This document shows positions 50,806 to 64,000 of a stretch of 64,000 nt of DNA, one piece after another (the first letter of the stretch is position 1; each line of letters starts with the position of its first letter). The position numbers and the translations under genes are program-made. The notes beneath the pieces were generated by a model. It was not told where the DNA came from and ran no database searches. It worked only from the letters and a program-made list of their open reading frames with translations. Source of the stretch: an uncultured Acetobacteraceae bacterium (lineage in GTDB: Bacteria > Pseudomonadota > Alphaproteobacteria > Acetobacterales > Acetobacteraceae); the NCBI GenBank assembly GCA_903918195.1, contig CAIXDS010000195.1, forward strand, positions 1 to 64,000, read 5' to 3'.

Positions 50806-52554
50806 TTAAGTTCTGTTCATTCTTGCTGGCACGGTGGTACAGGCCGCGAACGCTGCCTGCAACCGACCGCGGTCGATCTCACGTCCCACTGCAACCAGGC
50901 GGGGCATCTCGTCCTCGGTGGCGGCAAACGCCGTGAGGTTCGGGCGGCTACCGGAACAATCGAACCGCACCCACCCCGGGCCTGCCCGCACCACGCCCTT
51001 CACATGCTCGACCTGACCGAAGGCGCCGCCGGCGACGGCTTCAAGCAATTCGTGCAGGAGTTGCGGATCGCAGCTTCCGGGCAGCGCCATACTCCAGGTG
51101 CCGAAGCCGAGCGCATCCGCCTGCACATCGAAATGTCCCGACGCGGTGACGCCGGCAACCGTATCGATCGTCAGGTCGGACATATCCGCCTCTCCTGGCG
51201 CCGCCGCGCGATCGTGTTCGGCCGCGCCGGCACGCAGCGCGCCGTACGTGGCCGGCACCACGCGTGCCTCCGGGTTCAGCGCATGCAGCGTCGCCTCCAC
51301 CATGCGCAATTCGGCCGGTGCGACCAGATCCGTCTTGTTCACCACCAGGGTATGCGCGAGCGTCGCCTGCTGCTCGAAATAGCGCTGCAGTCTGGCGTAG
51401 TCGCGCAGGAACGCGCCGGCGTCAATCAGCGCCGTCACCTGCACGCTTTTCACCAGCGGCTTGAGATCAGGCCGCGCCAGCACGCCAAGCAGGGCGCCGA
51501 GATCGGCGCTGCCGGCGGGCTCGATGATGATGCGCTGCGGCGACCAGCGGGCCACCGACTGGCGAATCTGCAGCGACAGGTTGCGCGCCAGCGGCAGGAA
51601 CACCGAGCTGCCGGCCGCGGCCCCGGGGCTGCGGTCACGCAGCAGCGCGGCATCCAGATGCATCGCGTCCGGATCGTTCACCAGCACCAGCGTGCGCAGC
51701 TCCGGATCGATCCGGCGCAGCCGGCGGCGCAGGAAGCTGGTTTTGCCGGCGCCGAGGAAGCCGGCGACGATTTCGACATCGAAGCCATGCGGTGGGCGAT
51801 GCGACTGCAGGCTCCAGCGCCACAGCGCCGCCGCGGGCAGCGGCAGCACCAGGAACCAGTGCTCCAGGATCGCCAGCGTCATCATCGTGGCGACGAAAGT
51901 GAAGCCCGCCGCGGTGGCGGCATCGGCGTCCGCCGCCAGGGCATGGCGGAACAGCAGCGCCGCCACCACCGTGGACACCGTCACCGACACCGGAAACAGC
52001 AGGTTCATCGGCGCCTTGCGGAAGAAGCTTTTCAGGAACGCCAGATGCTCGGGGATGAACTCCTCGTTGAGGTTGCGCACCCCGAGGAACACGTTCAGCC
52101 GCGCACTCTGGTGCATCCACCACAGCACCATGAAGGTCCAGGTGCCGATCTGGTTCGTCCCGCCCCAGGTGACGCCGACCACCGCCGCCGCCACCACCAG
52201 AATCGCCAGCTCGTGCCACAGGCAGGCCAGGATCGCGTGGCCGAAATGCCGCCAGCCGCGGCAGCCTTCCGGGCAGGCCTGCTTGCGCACGCCGGTGACG
52301 TAGCCGAGGTAAAAACTCACCTCCAGCCACGCCCAGGCGAGCAGCCCGAAGGTGAAGGCCTGGTAGGCGCCGCCCACGCTCATGTCGCTGGCACTGCTGG
52401 CGAGCCCCACCAGCGACGCCGCCAGCAGCACGGTCGATCCCAGCATGGTCCAGCGGAACGTCCAGCGCGGCAGCCCGTCCAGGTAAATCACCAGGCCGGT
52501 GCTGAACCACCAGATGAACAGAGCATGCAGCGCGGGATAGACGTACTGGGACAT
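50806..52554 (-). CDS. puhE: PuhE fused to a G3E-family (CobW/COG0523-like) GTPase
   Basis: 582 residues. Residues 1 to about 255 are PuhE (photosynthetic complex assembly protein 2): several membrane helices and the family block NVFLGVRNLNEEF...LAFLKSFFRKAPMNLLFPVSVTVSTV, ending EHWFLVLPLPAAALWRW. From about 258 a complete P-loop GTPase follows: Walker A GFLGAGKTS (265-273), IIIEPAGSAD (343-351) in the Walker B/switch position, guanine motif NKTD (406-409) and a CobW_C-like domain (about 465-575). The CxCC metal motif expected near 314-320 is replaced by SSVFLP. The two parts are in one frame without a stop. Usual PuhE ends after the first part. Confidence 0.9.
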   Translation of the reverse strand: MSQYVYPALHALFIWWFSTGLVIYLDGLPRWTFRWTMLGSTVLLAASLVGLASSASDMSVGGAYQAFTFGLLAWAWLEVSFYLGYVTGVRKQACPEGCRGWRHFGHAILACLWHELAILVVAAAVVGVTWGGTNQIGTWTFMVLWWMHQSARLNVFLGVRNLNEEFIPEHLAFLKSFFRKAPMNLLFPVSVTVSTVVAALLFRHALAADADAATAAGFTFVATMMTLAILEHWFLVLPLPAAALWRWSLQSHRPPHGFDVEIVAGFLGAGKTSFLRRRLRRIDPELRTLVLVNDPDAMHLDAALLRDRSPGAAAGSSVFLPLARNLSLQIRQSVARWSPQRIIIEPAGSADLGALLGVLARPDLKPLVKSVQVTALIDAGAFLRDYARLQRYFEQQATLAHTLVVNKTDLVAPAELRMVEATLHALNPEARVVPATYGALRAGAAEHDRAAAPGEADMSDLTIDTVAGVTASGHFDVQADALGFGTWSMALPGSCDPQLLHELLEAVAGGAFGQVEHVKGVVRAGPGWVRFDCSGSRPNLTAFAATEDEMPRLVAVGREIDRGRLQAAFAACTTVPARMNRT

Positions 52555-52569
52555 GCTGGACCGCTCGCT

Positions 52570-53643
52570 CTACCAGGCTGCGGCGAGCCGAACCCGGGCG
52601 GGTGGCTCGTTCGGTTTGGCCGGGATCAGATAGAGCCGCGCAATTACCGCCGCCGACGCCGCGGTCAGGCCGACCCGCTTCAGCCGCGCCAGCACGCCGC
52701 CCTGCTCACGGGCCGACGCCAGCGCGCGCGTGATCTGCCACAAGCGCTCGAGCCCGGCACGGAAGGCGGGGGCGTCAATGTCGAGCGTCAGCGGGAACAC
52801 CTGGCGGGTGATCTCGTTGGTGATGGCGTACACCTTGTAGTCGTACTCAGTGGGATCGACGCCCAGCGCGGCATGGAACACCGGCCGCGCGTGGTCGCGC
52901 ACATACATCGTGGCGTAGACCGCGAGCAGGAAGAACTTGATCCACAGCTTGTTGAAGCCGCGCAGCAGCTGCGGGTTGGCGCGCATCGCCATGGCGAACG
53001 CCTCGCCGTGGCGGAACTCGTCCTGGCACCAGTTCTCGAACCATTTGAAGATCGGGTGGAAGCGCAGCTCCGGATGGCGTTCGAGCTGGCGGAAGATGGT
53101 GATGTAGCGGGCGTAGCCGATCTTCTCCGACAGGTAGACGGCGTAGAAGATGAATTTCGGCTGGAAGTAGGTGTACTTCTTGGCCTTCGTGAGGAAGCCG
53201 AGATCGACGCCGACGCCGAAATCCTTCAGCGTGTCGTTGATGAACCCGGCATGGCGCGCCTCGTCGCGGCTCATGTAGCCGAACCAGTCGCGGATTTTCG
53301 GGTTGCTGATGCGCTTCTTGATCTCGGAATACAGCACGCAGCCGGAGAATTCCGCCGTCACCGAGCTGACCAGGAAGTCGATGAACTCGTGTCGCAGCTC
53401 CGGCGGCAGGGTGGACAGGTCGCGGTTGAATTCGTCGTTGCGGATGAAGTGACCGCGGTTGGTGTCGCGGGCGAACTCGGCCATCAACTCGTCCCACTCG
53501 GCCTGCACCGCCGATACGTCAAGCCGGTCCATGGCGGCGAAGTCGGTGGTGTAGAAGCGTGGCGCCAGTACGGTGTTGGCCTGTGCCAGTCGTGTTGTAT
53601 CGTTTATAAAATGGTCGGGCCGCGGATCGGTCAGAGCGTCCAT
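52570..53643 (-). CDS. acsF: Aerobic Mg-protoporphyrin IX monomethyl ester cyclase
   Basis: 357 residues, membrane-bound diiron oxygenase. Ferritin-like metal ligands lie in [25 protein letters not shown] and [31 protein letters not shown] ends the protein. It uses O2 to form the isocyclic ring and complements BchE encoded at 38258. The ATG is one base from the stop of the preceding gene. In alphaproteobacteria the cyclase also needs BciE or Ycf54-like partners in some groups; none is recognised here. Confidence 0.97.
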   Translation of the reverse strand: MDALTDPRPDHFINDTTRLAQANTVLAPRFYTTDFAAMDRLDVSAVQAEWDELMAEFARDTNRGHFIRNDEFNRDLSTLPPELRHEFIDFLVSSVTAEFSGCVLYSEIKKRISNPKIRDWFGYMSRDEARHAGFINDTLKDFGVGVDLGFLTKAKKYTYFQPKFIFYAVYLSEKIGYARYITIFRQLERHPELRFHPIFKWFENWCQDEFRHGEAFAMAMRANPQLLRGFNKLWIKFFLLAVYATMYVRDHARPVFHAALGVDPTEYDYKVYAITNEITRQVFPLTLDIDAPAFRAGLERLWQITRALASAREQGGVLARLKRVGLTAASAAVIARLYLIPAKPNEPPARVRLAAAW

Positions 53644-53928
53644 TTATGTCCCCCGTTGGAAGCCCACTTCGTACAGCTCGGTGAGCGCGAAGAGGCCGGT
53701 TTTTTGTATCCAGAGTCGTTGCAGCCAGCCGGCGCGGATGACGGTCGCGCGGCATTGCAGCGTCACCCGGTCGCCGAAGCGCACTTCGGTGGGCGCGCCG
53801 TGCACCACCACGGTGTCGCCGGGCCGGATGTCGATGCCGTCGGGAATTGCGTGGGCATGCAGGCTTTCGGCCGTCTGTTCGATGTCCACCGTGCAGGTGA
53901 CCTCGATGGTGCGACGGCCAAAGATCAT
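53644..53928 (-). CDS. Conserved-looking 94-residue protein between puhC and acsF
   Basis: 94 residues, soluble, beta-rich. It reads IEVTCTVDIEQTAESLHAHAIPDG, then IRPGDTVVVHGAPTEVRFGDRVTLQCRATVIRAG in outline (blocks PGDTVVVHGAP, DRVTLQCRATV). The shape recalls OB-like or small beta-barrel proteins. Unknown ORFs of about this size are found between puhC and acsF in other acsF-bearing clusters, from memory. It overlaps puhC by ATGA and abuts acsF, so it is part of the same translated unit. No function is known to me. Confidence 0.85.
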   Translation of the reverse strand: MIFGRRTIEVTCTVDIEQTAESLHAHAIPDGIDIRPGDTVVVHGAPTEVRFGDRVTLQCRATVIRAGWLQRLWIQKTGLFALTELYEVGFQRGT

Positions 53929-54383
53929 GGTGTGGTGCTCCGGGGCAGCGGCAGCAGGCGCGAGAACACCTCCAGGTTTGTATGGCCGAACGCCTCGATG
54001 TCGATGCGGCGGCCGGTTTCGGGATCCTCCAGCGTCAGCCGCCCGTCGGCGTATCCGGTCAGGCGGAACGGCGTGGTGGGGCCGATCGCCTCCATCTTGC
54101 GCTCCCGGGCCAGGCCGCGCAGCGTGCCGCGCAGGAAGCCATTGGTGCCCGGCGCCAGCACTTCCACCAGCGTGCCGTCGGCCGCGTTGATCACGTTGAT
54201 CGCCCCGTTCGGCTGGTCCACGAAGAGCATATCGCGCGAGGCCACGACGGCGGCGGTCGGCGGAAAGGTGTCGGTGCCGATAATGCGCGCCACGACCGCG
54301 GTGATGATGGTGACCGTGATCAGCACGCCGGCGGCCACCAGAGCGAAGCGCGGAAACGGCTGCGGTTGCGGGGGGGTGGTCAT
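53925..54383 (-). CDS. puhC: Photosynthetic complex assembly protein PuhC
   Basis: 152 residues from the ATG at 54383. One membrane helix (ALVAAGVLITVTIITAVVARI, about 14-34) and a periplasmic domain with FVDQPNGAINVINAADGTLVEVLAPGTNGFLRG in outline (NGAINVINA, APGTNGFLRG), the PuhC hallmark. It helps LH1-reaction centre assembly. It follows puhB by 13 bases. Confidence 0.95.
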   Translation of the reverse strand: MTTPPQPQPFPRFALVAAGVLITVTIITAVVARIIGTDTFPPTAAVVASRDMLFVDQPNGAINVINAADGTLVEVLAPGTNGFLRGTLRGLARERKMEAIGPTTPFRLTGYADGRLTLEDPETGRRIDIEAFGHTNLEVFSRLLPLPRSTTP

Positions 54384-54396
54384 GGCTGTGATCCGG

Positions 54397-55053
54397 TCAC
54401 TCAGCTGCGGCCTGCGACGATGGCTTGGCGGCCGCTGCGGTGTCGGATGCGGTTTGGGTGACGGGCGTGCGTGTCGCCATGTCGGCGGCCAGCGCACCGG
54501 CAAGAATCTCGGCGACCTGACCGGCATCCTGCAGCCCGCGCAGCATCGGTTCGGCCTGCGAGAAGCGCCACGGCCGCGCGTACGGCCACAGCACGAGGTA
54601 GGCAATGCGGTCGTCGGCAAACAGCGCGAGCGGAATGTCGCCACTGCCATCGCCGTAGCGGCGCAGGCCGGCCGAGCGAATGCGGCGGAACGGCAGGTTG
54701 AACGTGACCGGGAAGGCCACACCGAACCGCATGACCACGCGCCTTGTGGTGATGGTGAAGATGGCACTCCGCGCGGTCAGCCAGGCAAGGATCGACAGAA
54801 TGGCGATCACGACCGCGGCGCCGCCGATCACCCAGAGCGATGACTGCACAATGGACCACGGCGCAATGCCGTCTTCGATGTCGGCATAGACGAGCCAGGC
54901 CAGCAGGATGGCGAAATAGAGTGCGATCTTGCGGACATGGAAGACCCGCCTGGCCAGGGCGCCCCATCGGGGCGCCCCTTGCCAGAGGATCGTTTCACCG
55001 GCCGGGAGAAGCTCGGGCAACCCCCGGACCGGCTCGGTCTCGTGTTCGTTCAA
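54397..55053 (-). CDS. puhB: Photosynthetic complex assembly protein PuhB
   Basis: 218 residues. GLPELLPAGETILWQGAPRW opens the PH-like domain, with two membrane helices (IALYFAILLAWLVYA; VIGGAAVVIAILSILAWLTA) and then TTRRVVMRFGVAFPVTFNLPF and LALFADDRIAYLVLWPYARPW, as in PuhB. The C-terminal 40 residues are Ala/Thr-rich and variable. Its ATG overlaps the puhA stop. Confidence 0.95.
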   Translation of the reverse strand: MNEHETEPVRGLPELLPAGETILWQGAPRWGALARRVFHVRKIALYFAILLAWLVYADIEDGIAPWSIVQSSLWVIGGAAVVIAILSILAWLTARSAIFTITTRRVVMRFGVAFPVTFNLPFRRIRSAGLRRYGDGSGDIPLALFADDRIAYLVLWPYARPWRFSQAEPMLRGLQDAGQVAEILAGALAADMATRTPVTQTASDTAAAAKPSSQAAAE

Positions 55054-55817
55054 ACGAGCGGTTCCTGACGGTCCGGCGTGGCATACAGCTTGCCGCCAGC
55101 GAAGTAGCCGGTGATCTTGTCTTCCTCGAGCAGCGTGACCTGGTTCGGGTTCTTGATGCGCGGCACGTTGGCGAACTGCGCCGCGGTGATCGACTGGACG
55201 ACCAGCTTGCTGGTGTCCTCGTTGAGCACGGCCAGGCGCGCCGGCACCAGCACGGTGCTGCCGCCCGCGATCGAGACTTCGTAGTAAACGACCTGCGGCT
55301 CGACAACGTCGACCCAGGCTTCCGTGACGGTGCCGGCCGAGTTGCCGTCAGCCCCCACGACGTCCCAGCCACGAATGTCGGGATCGCGCGGGTCGATGTA
55401 GAACGCCTTGGCGGCGCGCAGCGGCAGGATGCGCGGCTCGCCTTCCCAGCTGTGCTCGGGATGGTCCTGGCGCAGCGTGTAGGAAGCCGGGCCAACCGCA
55501 TCGACCAGCGGGTTGCCGGTGGGCTCGGACGGCGTGCCGCCGAGTTGCCCGGCAACCGGCTTCAGAGCCAGCGTGCGTTCGTTGGGCTCGCGCGGCAGGG
55601 TGAGGGTGCTGCCGTCCTGCAGCAGGTAGGTTTTCTTCGGCGGCGTCGCGGGGAAAAGACCGCTAACCAGTTCTCCGGTCCCCTCGGCCACGAGCGGATA
55701 TCCCTCGCGCTTGTCCTCGCGCCGGAGATAAACGATCAGTCCAAAGAACAGGAGCCAGAACGTGTCGATCGAGAGGGAGGCGACGTCGAAGTATTGAGTG
55801 ATGTGCCCGGTTTGCAT
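55050..55817 (-). CDS. puhA: Reaction centre H subunit
   Basis: 255 residues. One N-terminal membrane helix (SLSIDTFWLLFFGLIVYLRRE, about 14-34), then a cytoplasmic beta domain with RILPLRAAKAFYIDPRDPDIRGWDVVGADG in outline. EDKITGYFAGGKLYATPDRQEPL closes it, as in all PuhA. It caps PufL/M and helps proton delivery to the QB site. Confidence 0.98.
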   Translation of the reverse strand: MQTGHITQYFDVASLSIDTFWLLFFGLIVYLRREDKREGYPLVAEGTGELVSGLFPATPPKKTYLLQDGSTLTLPREPNERTLALKPVAGQLGGTPSEPTGNPLVDAVGPASYTLRQDHPEHSWEGEPRILPLRAAKAFYIDPRDPDIRGWDVVGADGNSAGTVTEAWVDVVEPQVVYYEVSIAGGSTVLVPARLAVLNEDTSKLVVQSITAAQFANVPRIKNPNQVTLLEEDKITGYFAGGKLYATPDRQEPLV

Positions 55818-55858
55818 TGGCGTACCTCGGCTGAGTGTGAGGAAGTGGAAACGAAGTC

Positions 55859-57274
55859 TCAGGCTGGTCGCAGGCTCGACGATGGTGAACTCTCACCGGT
55901 GCGACGCACCAGCGGGAGAAGGGCGATCAGGGTGGCAAGCAGCAGAATGATCTCCAACAGATAGACGGCGGCATAGCCCGTCACCGGCCGTGCCAGTGCC
56001 GGACCGAACAGGCCGTGCTGGGCGAGCGCGGAGACGCCGTCGCGCAGCACACCGCCGGTCGCAATGGCCGCGCCGGCCGCGAAGGCCTGCACGGCGCCCC
56101 AGCTGCCGAGGGCAAGGCCGGTCAGATCGCCCTTGGCATTGCGCATCGCCGCCGACAGCGTGCCCACGACGAACAGCGCGCTGCCGAAGCCGATCAGCAC
56201 GGTGCCGCCGGCGAACAGGATGAGCGAGTAGATCGGTGCGGCGGTCAGCACGCAGGCGAACGCCGCCAGCCCCGCCGTGACCCCGAATGCGGCCAGACGG
56301 TAAGGCTCCATGCCGCGGCCCAGCAGCCGCGCCGAGAGCGCGAAGCCGCAGATTCCACCAATGGCTAGAAGCGCCGTGAGCTTGGTGGTGGTGCCGACGG
56401 TCAGGTGCAGGATCTGCCCGCCATACGGCTCCAGCAGCACGTCCTGCATGGAGAACGCGATCGTGCCGATGCCGACGGTGAGCAGCGCGCGGGTGGACTG
56501 CGCCTGGTGCACGAAGCTGTTCCATGCCTCGATGAAGGTCGGCGCCTTGGCGTCCGACTTCGCCCGCGTCGGGTTGCGCGGCTCCTGCTTCCACAGCGCG
56601 ATGCTGTTGAGGACGACGGTGACCACGGCGGAGCCCTGGACGACCTGGATCAACTTGCCCGGGCTGAAATCGGCGAGCAGGAAACCGAACAGGACCGCGC
56701 TGATGACCATGCCCACCAGCAGCATGCCGCAGAGCAGCGTCACCACCTGCGGATGCTTCTCGCGCGGCGCCAGATCGGTCGCCAGCGCCAGCCCGACCGT
56801 CTGGACGGTGTGCAGTCCGGCGCCCACCATCAGGAACGCGATCGCGGTGGCGAAATCCCCAAGCAGGACCGGGGCATTGTTGTCGCCCGACATCACCAGC
56901 AGCGCGAACGCCATGAACGCCAGGCCACCGAACTGCAGCAGCGTGCCGTACCAGAGATACGGCACGCGGCGCCAGCCCAGGGCCGAATGGTGCGTGTCCG
57001 ATTTGAAGCCGATGACGGCACGGAACGGCGCGAAGATCAGCGGCAGCGAGATCATCACCGCCACCAGCCAGGCCGGCACGCCCAACTCGACGATCATCAC
57101 GCGGTTCAGGGTGCCGATCAGCAGCACCACCGCCATGCCGACCGAAACCTGGAACAGCGACAGCCGCAGCAGCTTCTTCAGCGGCAGTTCCGGCGTCGCC
57201 ACATCGGCGAACGGCAGGAACGCCGTGTCCATCTGCATCAGGCTTTGTTTGGCGAGTTCCGTAATCCGATTCAT
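55859..57274 (-). CDS. lhaA: LhaA/PucC-family light-harvesting assembly transporter-like protein
   Basis: 471 residues, MFS fold with twelve predicted helices. LRLSLFQVSVGMAVVLLIGTLNRVMIVELGVPAWLVA in outline and GFKSDTHHSALGWRRVPYLWYGT are the LhaA/PucC signature. It is needed for LH1 assembly in the membrane in Rhodobacter. It starts four bases before the bchM stop (ATGA overlap) and precedes puhA by 41 bases. Confidence 0.96.
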   Translation of the reverse strand: MNRITELAKQSLMQMDTAFLPFADVATPELPLKKLLRLSLFQVSVGMAVVLLIGTLNRVMIVELGVPAWLVAVMISLPLIFAPFRAVIGFKSDTHHSALGWRRVPYLWYGTLLQFGGLAFMAFALLVMSGDNNAPVLLGDFATAIAFLMVGAGLHTVQTVGLALATDLAPREKHPQVVTLLCGMLLVGMVISAVLFGFLLADFSPGKLIQVVQGSAVVTVVLNSIALWKQEPRNPTRAKSDAKAPTFIEAWNSFVHQAQSTRALLTVGIGTIAFSMQDVLLEPYGGQILHLTVGTTTKLTALLAIGGICGFALSARLLGRGMEPYRLAAFGVTAGLAAFACVLTAAPIYSLILFAGGTVLIGFGSALFVVGTLSAAMRNAKGDLTGLALGSWGAVQAFAAGAAIATGGVLRDGVSALAQHGLFGPALARPVTGYAAVYLLEIILLLATLIALLPLVRRTGESSPSSSLRPA

Positions 57275-57971
57275 GCCCGTACCAGTTCCAGAGCCTGCGA
57301 CGTATAAAATCCGCTGACGATCCGCCGGGTTCGCGCGGGCGTCCAGGACCGCAATCCCGGCTCCGCCGCAATCAGCGCCCGCAGCGCATTCTCGCCGACC
57401 GGCTCGATCGCCGGCGCGCGGTCGCGCCTGGGAAACAGCCGGCCGACCGCGTGCATCACGGCCAGCGGCAGCGTCTTGGGTGCGAAGGTGAAAACAAACG
57501 ACGACCCGGTCCGCGACGCCAGCCCCGTCAGCACCGCAACCGTGTCCGGCGCGCGGTAATGGATCAGCGAGTCCATGCCGACCACGTGGTCGAACTGTCC
57601 CAACGCCGGGTCGAGCATGTCGCCAACCAGGAACTCGATGCTGCCGTCACCGCAGGCGCCGGCGGCACGCTCGCGCGCCAAGTCCACCAGCGTGGCGGCA
57701 ACATCGATCGCCACCACCGCGGCACCGCGGCGGGCGGCCTCGACGGCGAGCGCGCCGGTGCCGCAGCCGGCATCCAGCAAGCGCTTGCCGTGCAGGTCGG
57801 CGGGCAGCCAGTCCAGCAGGGTGCGGCGCATCTCGTCGCGGCCGGCGCGGACGGTGGCGCGGATACCGCTGACCGGAGCGTCGGAGGTCAACCGCTTCCA
57901 GGCTTCCGACGCCGTGCGGTCGAAATAGGTCTGGATCTGCCCGCGTCGCTGTTGATAGGTCGAACTGCTCA

Positions 57972-57972
<1 letters not shown>
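57271..57972 (-). CDS. bchM: Mg-protoporphyrin IX methyltransferase
   Basis: 233 residues. TYFDRTASEAWKRLTSDAPVSGIRATVRAGR in outline is the BchM opening, and LLDAGCGTGALAVEAARRG is SAM motif I. It methylates the C13 propionate, the step before the cyclase. The ATG at 57972 overlaps the bchL stop (TGATG); a TTG one codon earlier is less likely. Confidence 0.97.
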
Positions 57973-62465
<4,493 letters not shown>

Positions 62466-62494
<29 letters not shown>

Positions 62495-64000
62495 ACAACG
62501 TCTCAACGGTAATGACCGCCAGGCCGCGGTCGTGCGCGTATCGCTCGGTGTTGCGGCGAGCCTTGCCGCGAACGAAGAACGGGATTTTTCCCAGTTCCTT
62601 CTCGGCCTCGGGCGCCCAGGTGGTGGGGCCTCCGGCAGCTACGATCGCAGGCGTGTCCGCTGCGGGGGCCGGCACCGGGGGAACCGGGGCCACCTGCTCC
62701 TCGCGGCGTTCCACGCCGCCGCCCAGATGCGACGGCGCAGCAGCATCGTGGAACTCGAAATCCTCGCGGAACATCGTCAGCAGATGTTCCTCCAGCCCCA
62801 TCATCAGCGGGTGTACCCAGGTGTCGAACAGCACGTTCGCACCCTCGAAGCCCATTTGCGGGGCATAGCGGGCCGGGAAATCCTGCACATGCACCGGGGC
62901 CGAGATCACCGCGCAGGGCACGCCGAGCTTCTTGGCGATGTGCCGCTCCATCTGCGTGCCCAGCACCAGTTCGGGATGCGCCGCGGCGATGGTTTCCTCG
63001 ACCTCCAGATAGTCATCGGTAATCAGCGGCTCGACGCCATAGCGCTTGGCCGCCTCGCGCACGTCGCGGGCGAATTCGCGGCTGTAGGTGCCCAGGCCGA
63101 CCACCTGGAAGCCCAGCTCCTCGCTGGCCACCCGGGCCGCCGCGATGGCATGCAGCGCGTCGGCGAAGATGAACACGCGCTTGCCGGTCAGGTAGGTGCT
63201 GTCCACCGAGCGCGAGTACCAGGGCAGCCGCGACGGCACTTCGGCCAGGATCGGGGCCGGATCGACGCCGGCCAGCGCCGCCACTTCGGTGACGAAATCG
63301 CAGGTGCCGCCGATGCCGATCGGCACCGCCTTCACGCTCGGCTGGCCGAAGATGCGGGCCAGCCAGGTCGCGGCCATGCCGGCGGTCTCGGGATACAGCA
63401 CCACGTTGAAGTCGGCCGCGCCCAGCCGGGCCAGGTCGGACGGCTTCGCGCCGAGCGGGGCGGCCACGTTCACGTCCACGCCCAGCCGGCCGAGCAGGTG
63501 GGTGATTTCCTGCACGTCGTCGCGGTGGCGGAAACCGAGCGCGGTCGCGCCCAGCAGGTTGCAGCTTGCCCGCACCCCCGGCGCACGCTCCGGCCGCTTC
63601 GTGCCGGGTGGCGGCGCATGCGGGCCGGCGAAGGCGCGAACCAGCTGGTAGAAAGTCTCCGCCGCGGCCCAGTTTTCCTTGCGCTGATAGGCCGGCAGAT
63701 CGAGCGGCACCACCGGCACCGGCAGGCCGAGCGTCTTGGCCAGGCCGCCCGGATCGTCCTGGATCAGCTCGGCAGTACACGAACTGCCGACGATCATCGC
63801 CTGCGGCCGGAACCGCTCATAGGCGTCGCGGGCGGCGATCTTGAACAGCTCAGCGGTGTCGCCGCCGAGGTCGCGCGCCTGAAAGGTCGTGTAGGTCACC
63901 GGCGGGCGCTTGTTGCGCCGCTCGATCATGGTGAACAGCAGGTCGGCGTAGGTGTCGCCCTGCGGCGCGTGCAGCACGTAGTGCAGCCCCTCCATTGCCG
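62466..64000 (-). CDS. bchB: Dark-operative protochlorophyllide reductase, subunit B (5' end outside window)
   Basis: The frame is open to base 64000, so the N terminus is missing. The visible 511 codons begin at [20 protein letters not shown], which is internal in this family (it normally follows about 20 residues). [15 protein letters not shown] includes a cluster-ligating Cys. The C-terminal domain ([26 protein letters not shown] in outline) is complete. With BchN it forms the catalytic component. It should follow bchN/bchF upstream. Confidence 0.97.

Noticed and set aside
50782-54843. Very long plus-strand frame of about 1350 codons
   Set aside because: It runs antisense to puhE, acsF, orf94, puhC and puhB, all of which are recognised on the minus strand; the product is His/Arg/Gln-rich without domains.

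Overview
The window is GC-rich alphaproteobacterial DNA and carries most of a photosynthesis gene cluster (PGC) of a purple, bacteriochlorophyll a-producing bacterium. Several features fit the acidophilic Acetobacteraceae/Rhodospirillales branch, for example Rhodopila-like organisms. These are a tetrahaem PufC together with a Tat-exported high-potential iron-sulfur protein (HiPIP), both an oxygen-dependent (AcsF) and an oxygen-sensitive (BchE) cyclase, and a short palindromic repeat family between genes. The genus assignment is inference; no rRNA or other marker gene is present.

Layout. (1) 1-17980 is ordinary chromosome: a partial OmpA-like protein, a PmtA-like methyltransferase, a cold-shock protein, a lipoprotein, a hydratase-like enzyme, a cNMP-binding protein, several small exported proteins, MaoC-like hydratase-ribF, ileS-lspA-DUF3035 lipoprotein, pgi, a 38-residue membrane peptide, mutL and a SphA-like outer-membrane protein. 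(2) 18000-20090 is an accessory islet: a RelBE/ParDE-like toxin-antitoxin pair with a clear promoter/operator, then two AT-richer orphan genes and a 19-nt direct repeat. (3) 20163-23552 is a large MFS/PlsC/AMP-ligase phospholipid acyltransferase. (4) 23800-64000 is the PGC. Reading on the minus strand, the bchC-bchX-bchY-bchZ-(61-residue ORF)-pufB-pufA-pufL-pufM-pufC unit ends in two strong hairpins. The crtE-crtF pair lies upstream of bchC, and crtD-crtC is divergent from it on the plus strand. Next come bchE-bchJ and a 2Fe-2S ferredoxin, then bchI-bchD-bchO-DUF3422-crtI-crtB. Last is the superoperon bchB-bchH-bchL-bchM-lhaA-puhA-puhB-puhC-orf94-acsF-puhE-hemA-HiPIP, whose first gene leaves the window on the right.

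How the genes work together. HemA makes 5-aminolevulinate. BchI/D/H (with BchO) insert Mg, BchM methylates, AcsF or BchE closes the fifth ring, BchL/B (BchN outside) and BchX/Y/Z reduce the macrocycle, and BchC oxidises the side chain. CrtE, B, I, C, D and F form the spirilloxanthin-type pathway. PufL/M with PuhA form the reaction centre, PufA/B the LH1 antenna, and LhaA and PuhB/C/E assist assembly. PufC, probably fed by HiPIP, re-reduces the special pair. Not seen in the window: bchF, bchN, bchG, bchP, crtA, puc genes, a recognisable pufQ, ppsR and aerR.

Main points of interest: a PuhE fused to a G3E (CobW/COG0523-like) GTPase that lacks the usual Cys metal motif; a crtC without a usable start codon near its conserved N terminus, overlapping crtD in another frame; a perfect FNR box in front of the ferredoxin and a near-perfect one in front of bchE; tandem PpsR/CrtJ-type sites 8 bp apart in the bchC promoter; a 57-nt palindromic repeat present identically 27 kb apart, one copy lying inside the bchI-bchD operon; and a translationally coupled unknown small ORF at the pufQ position.
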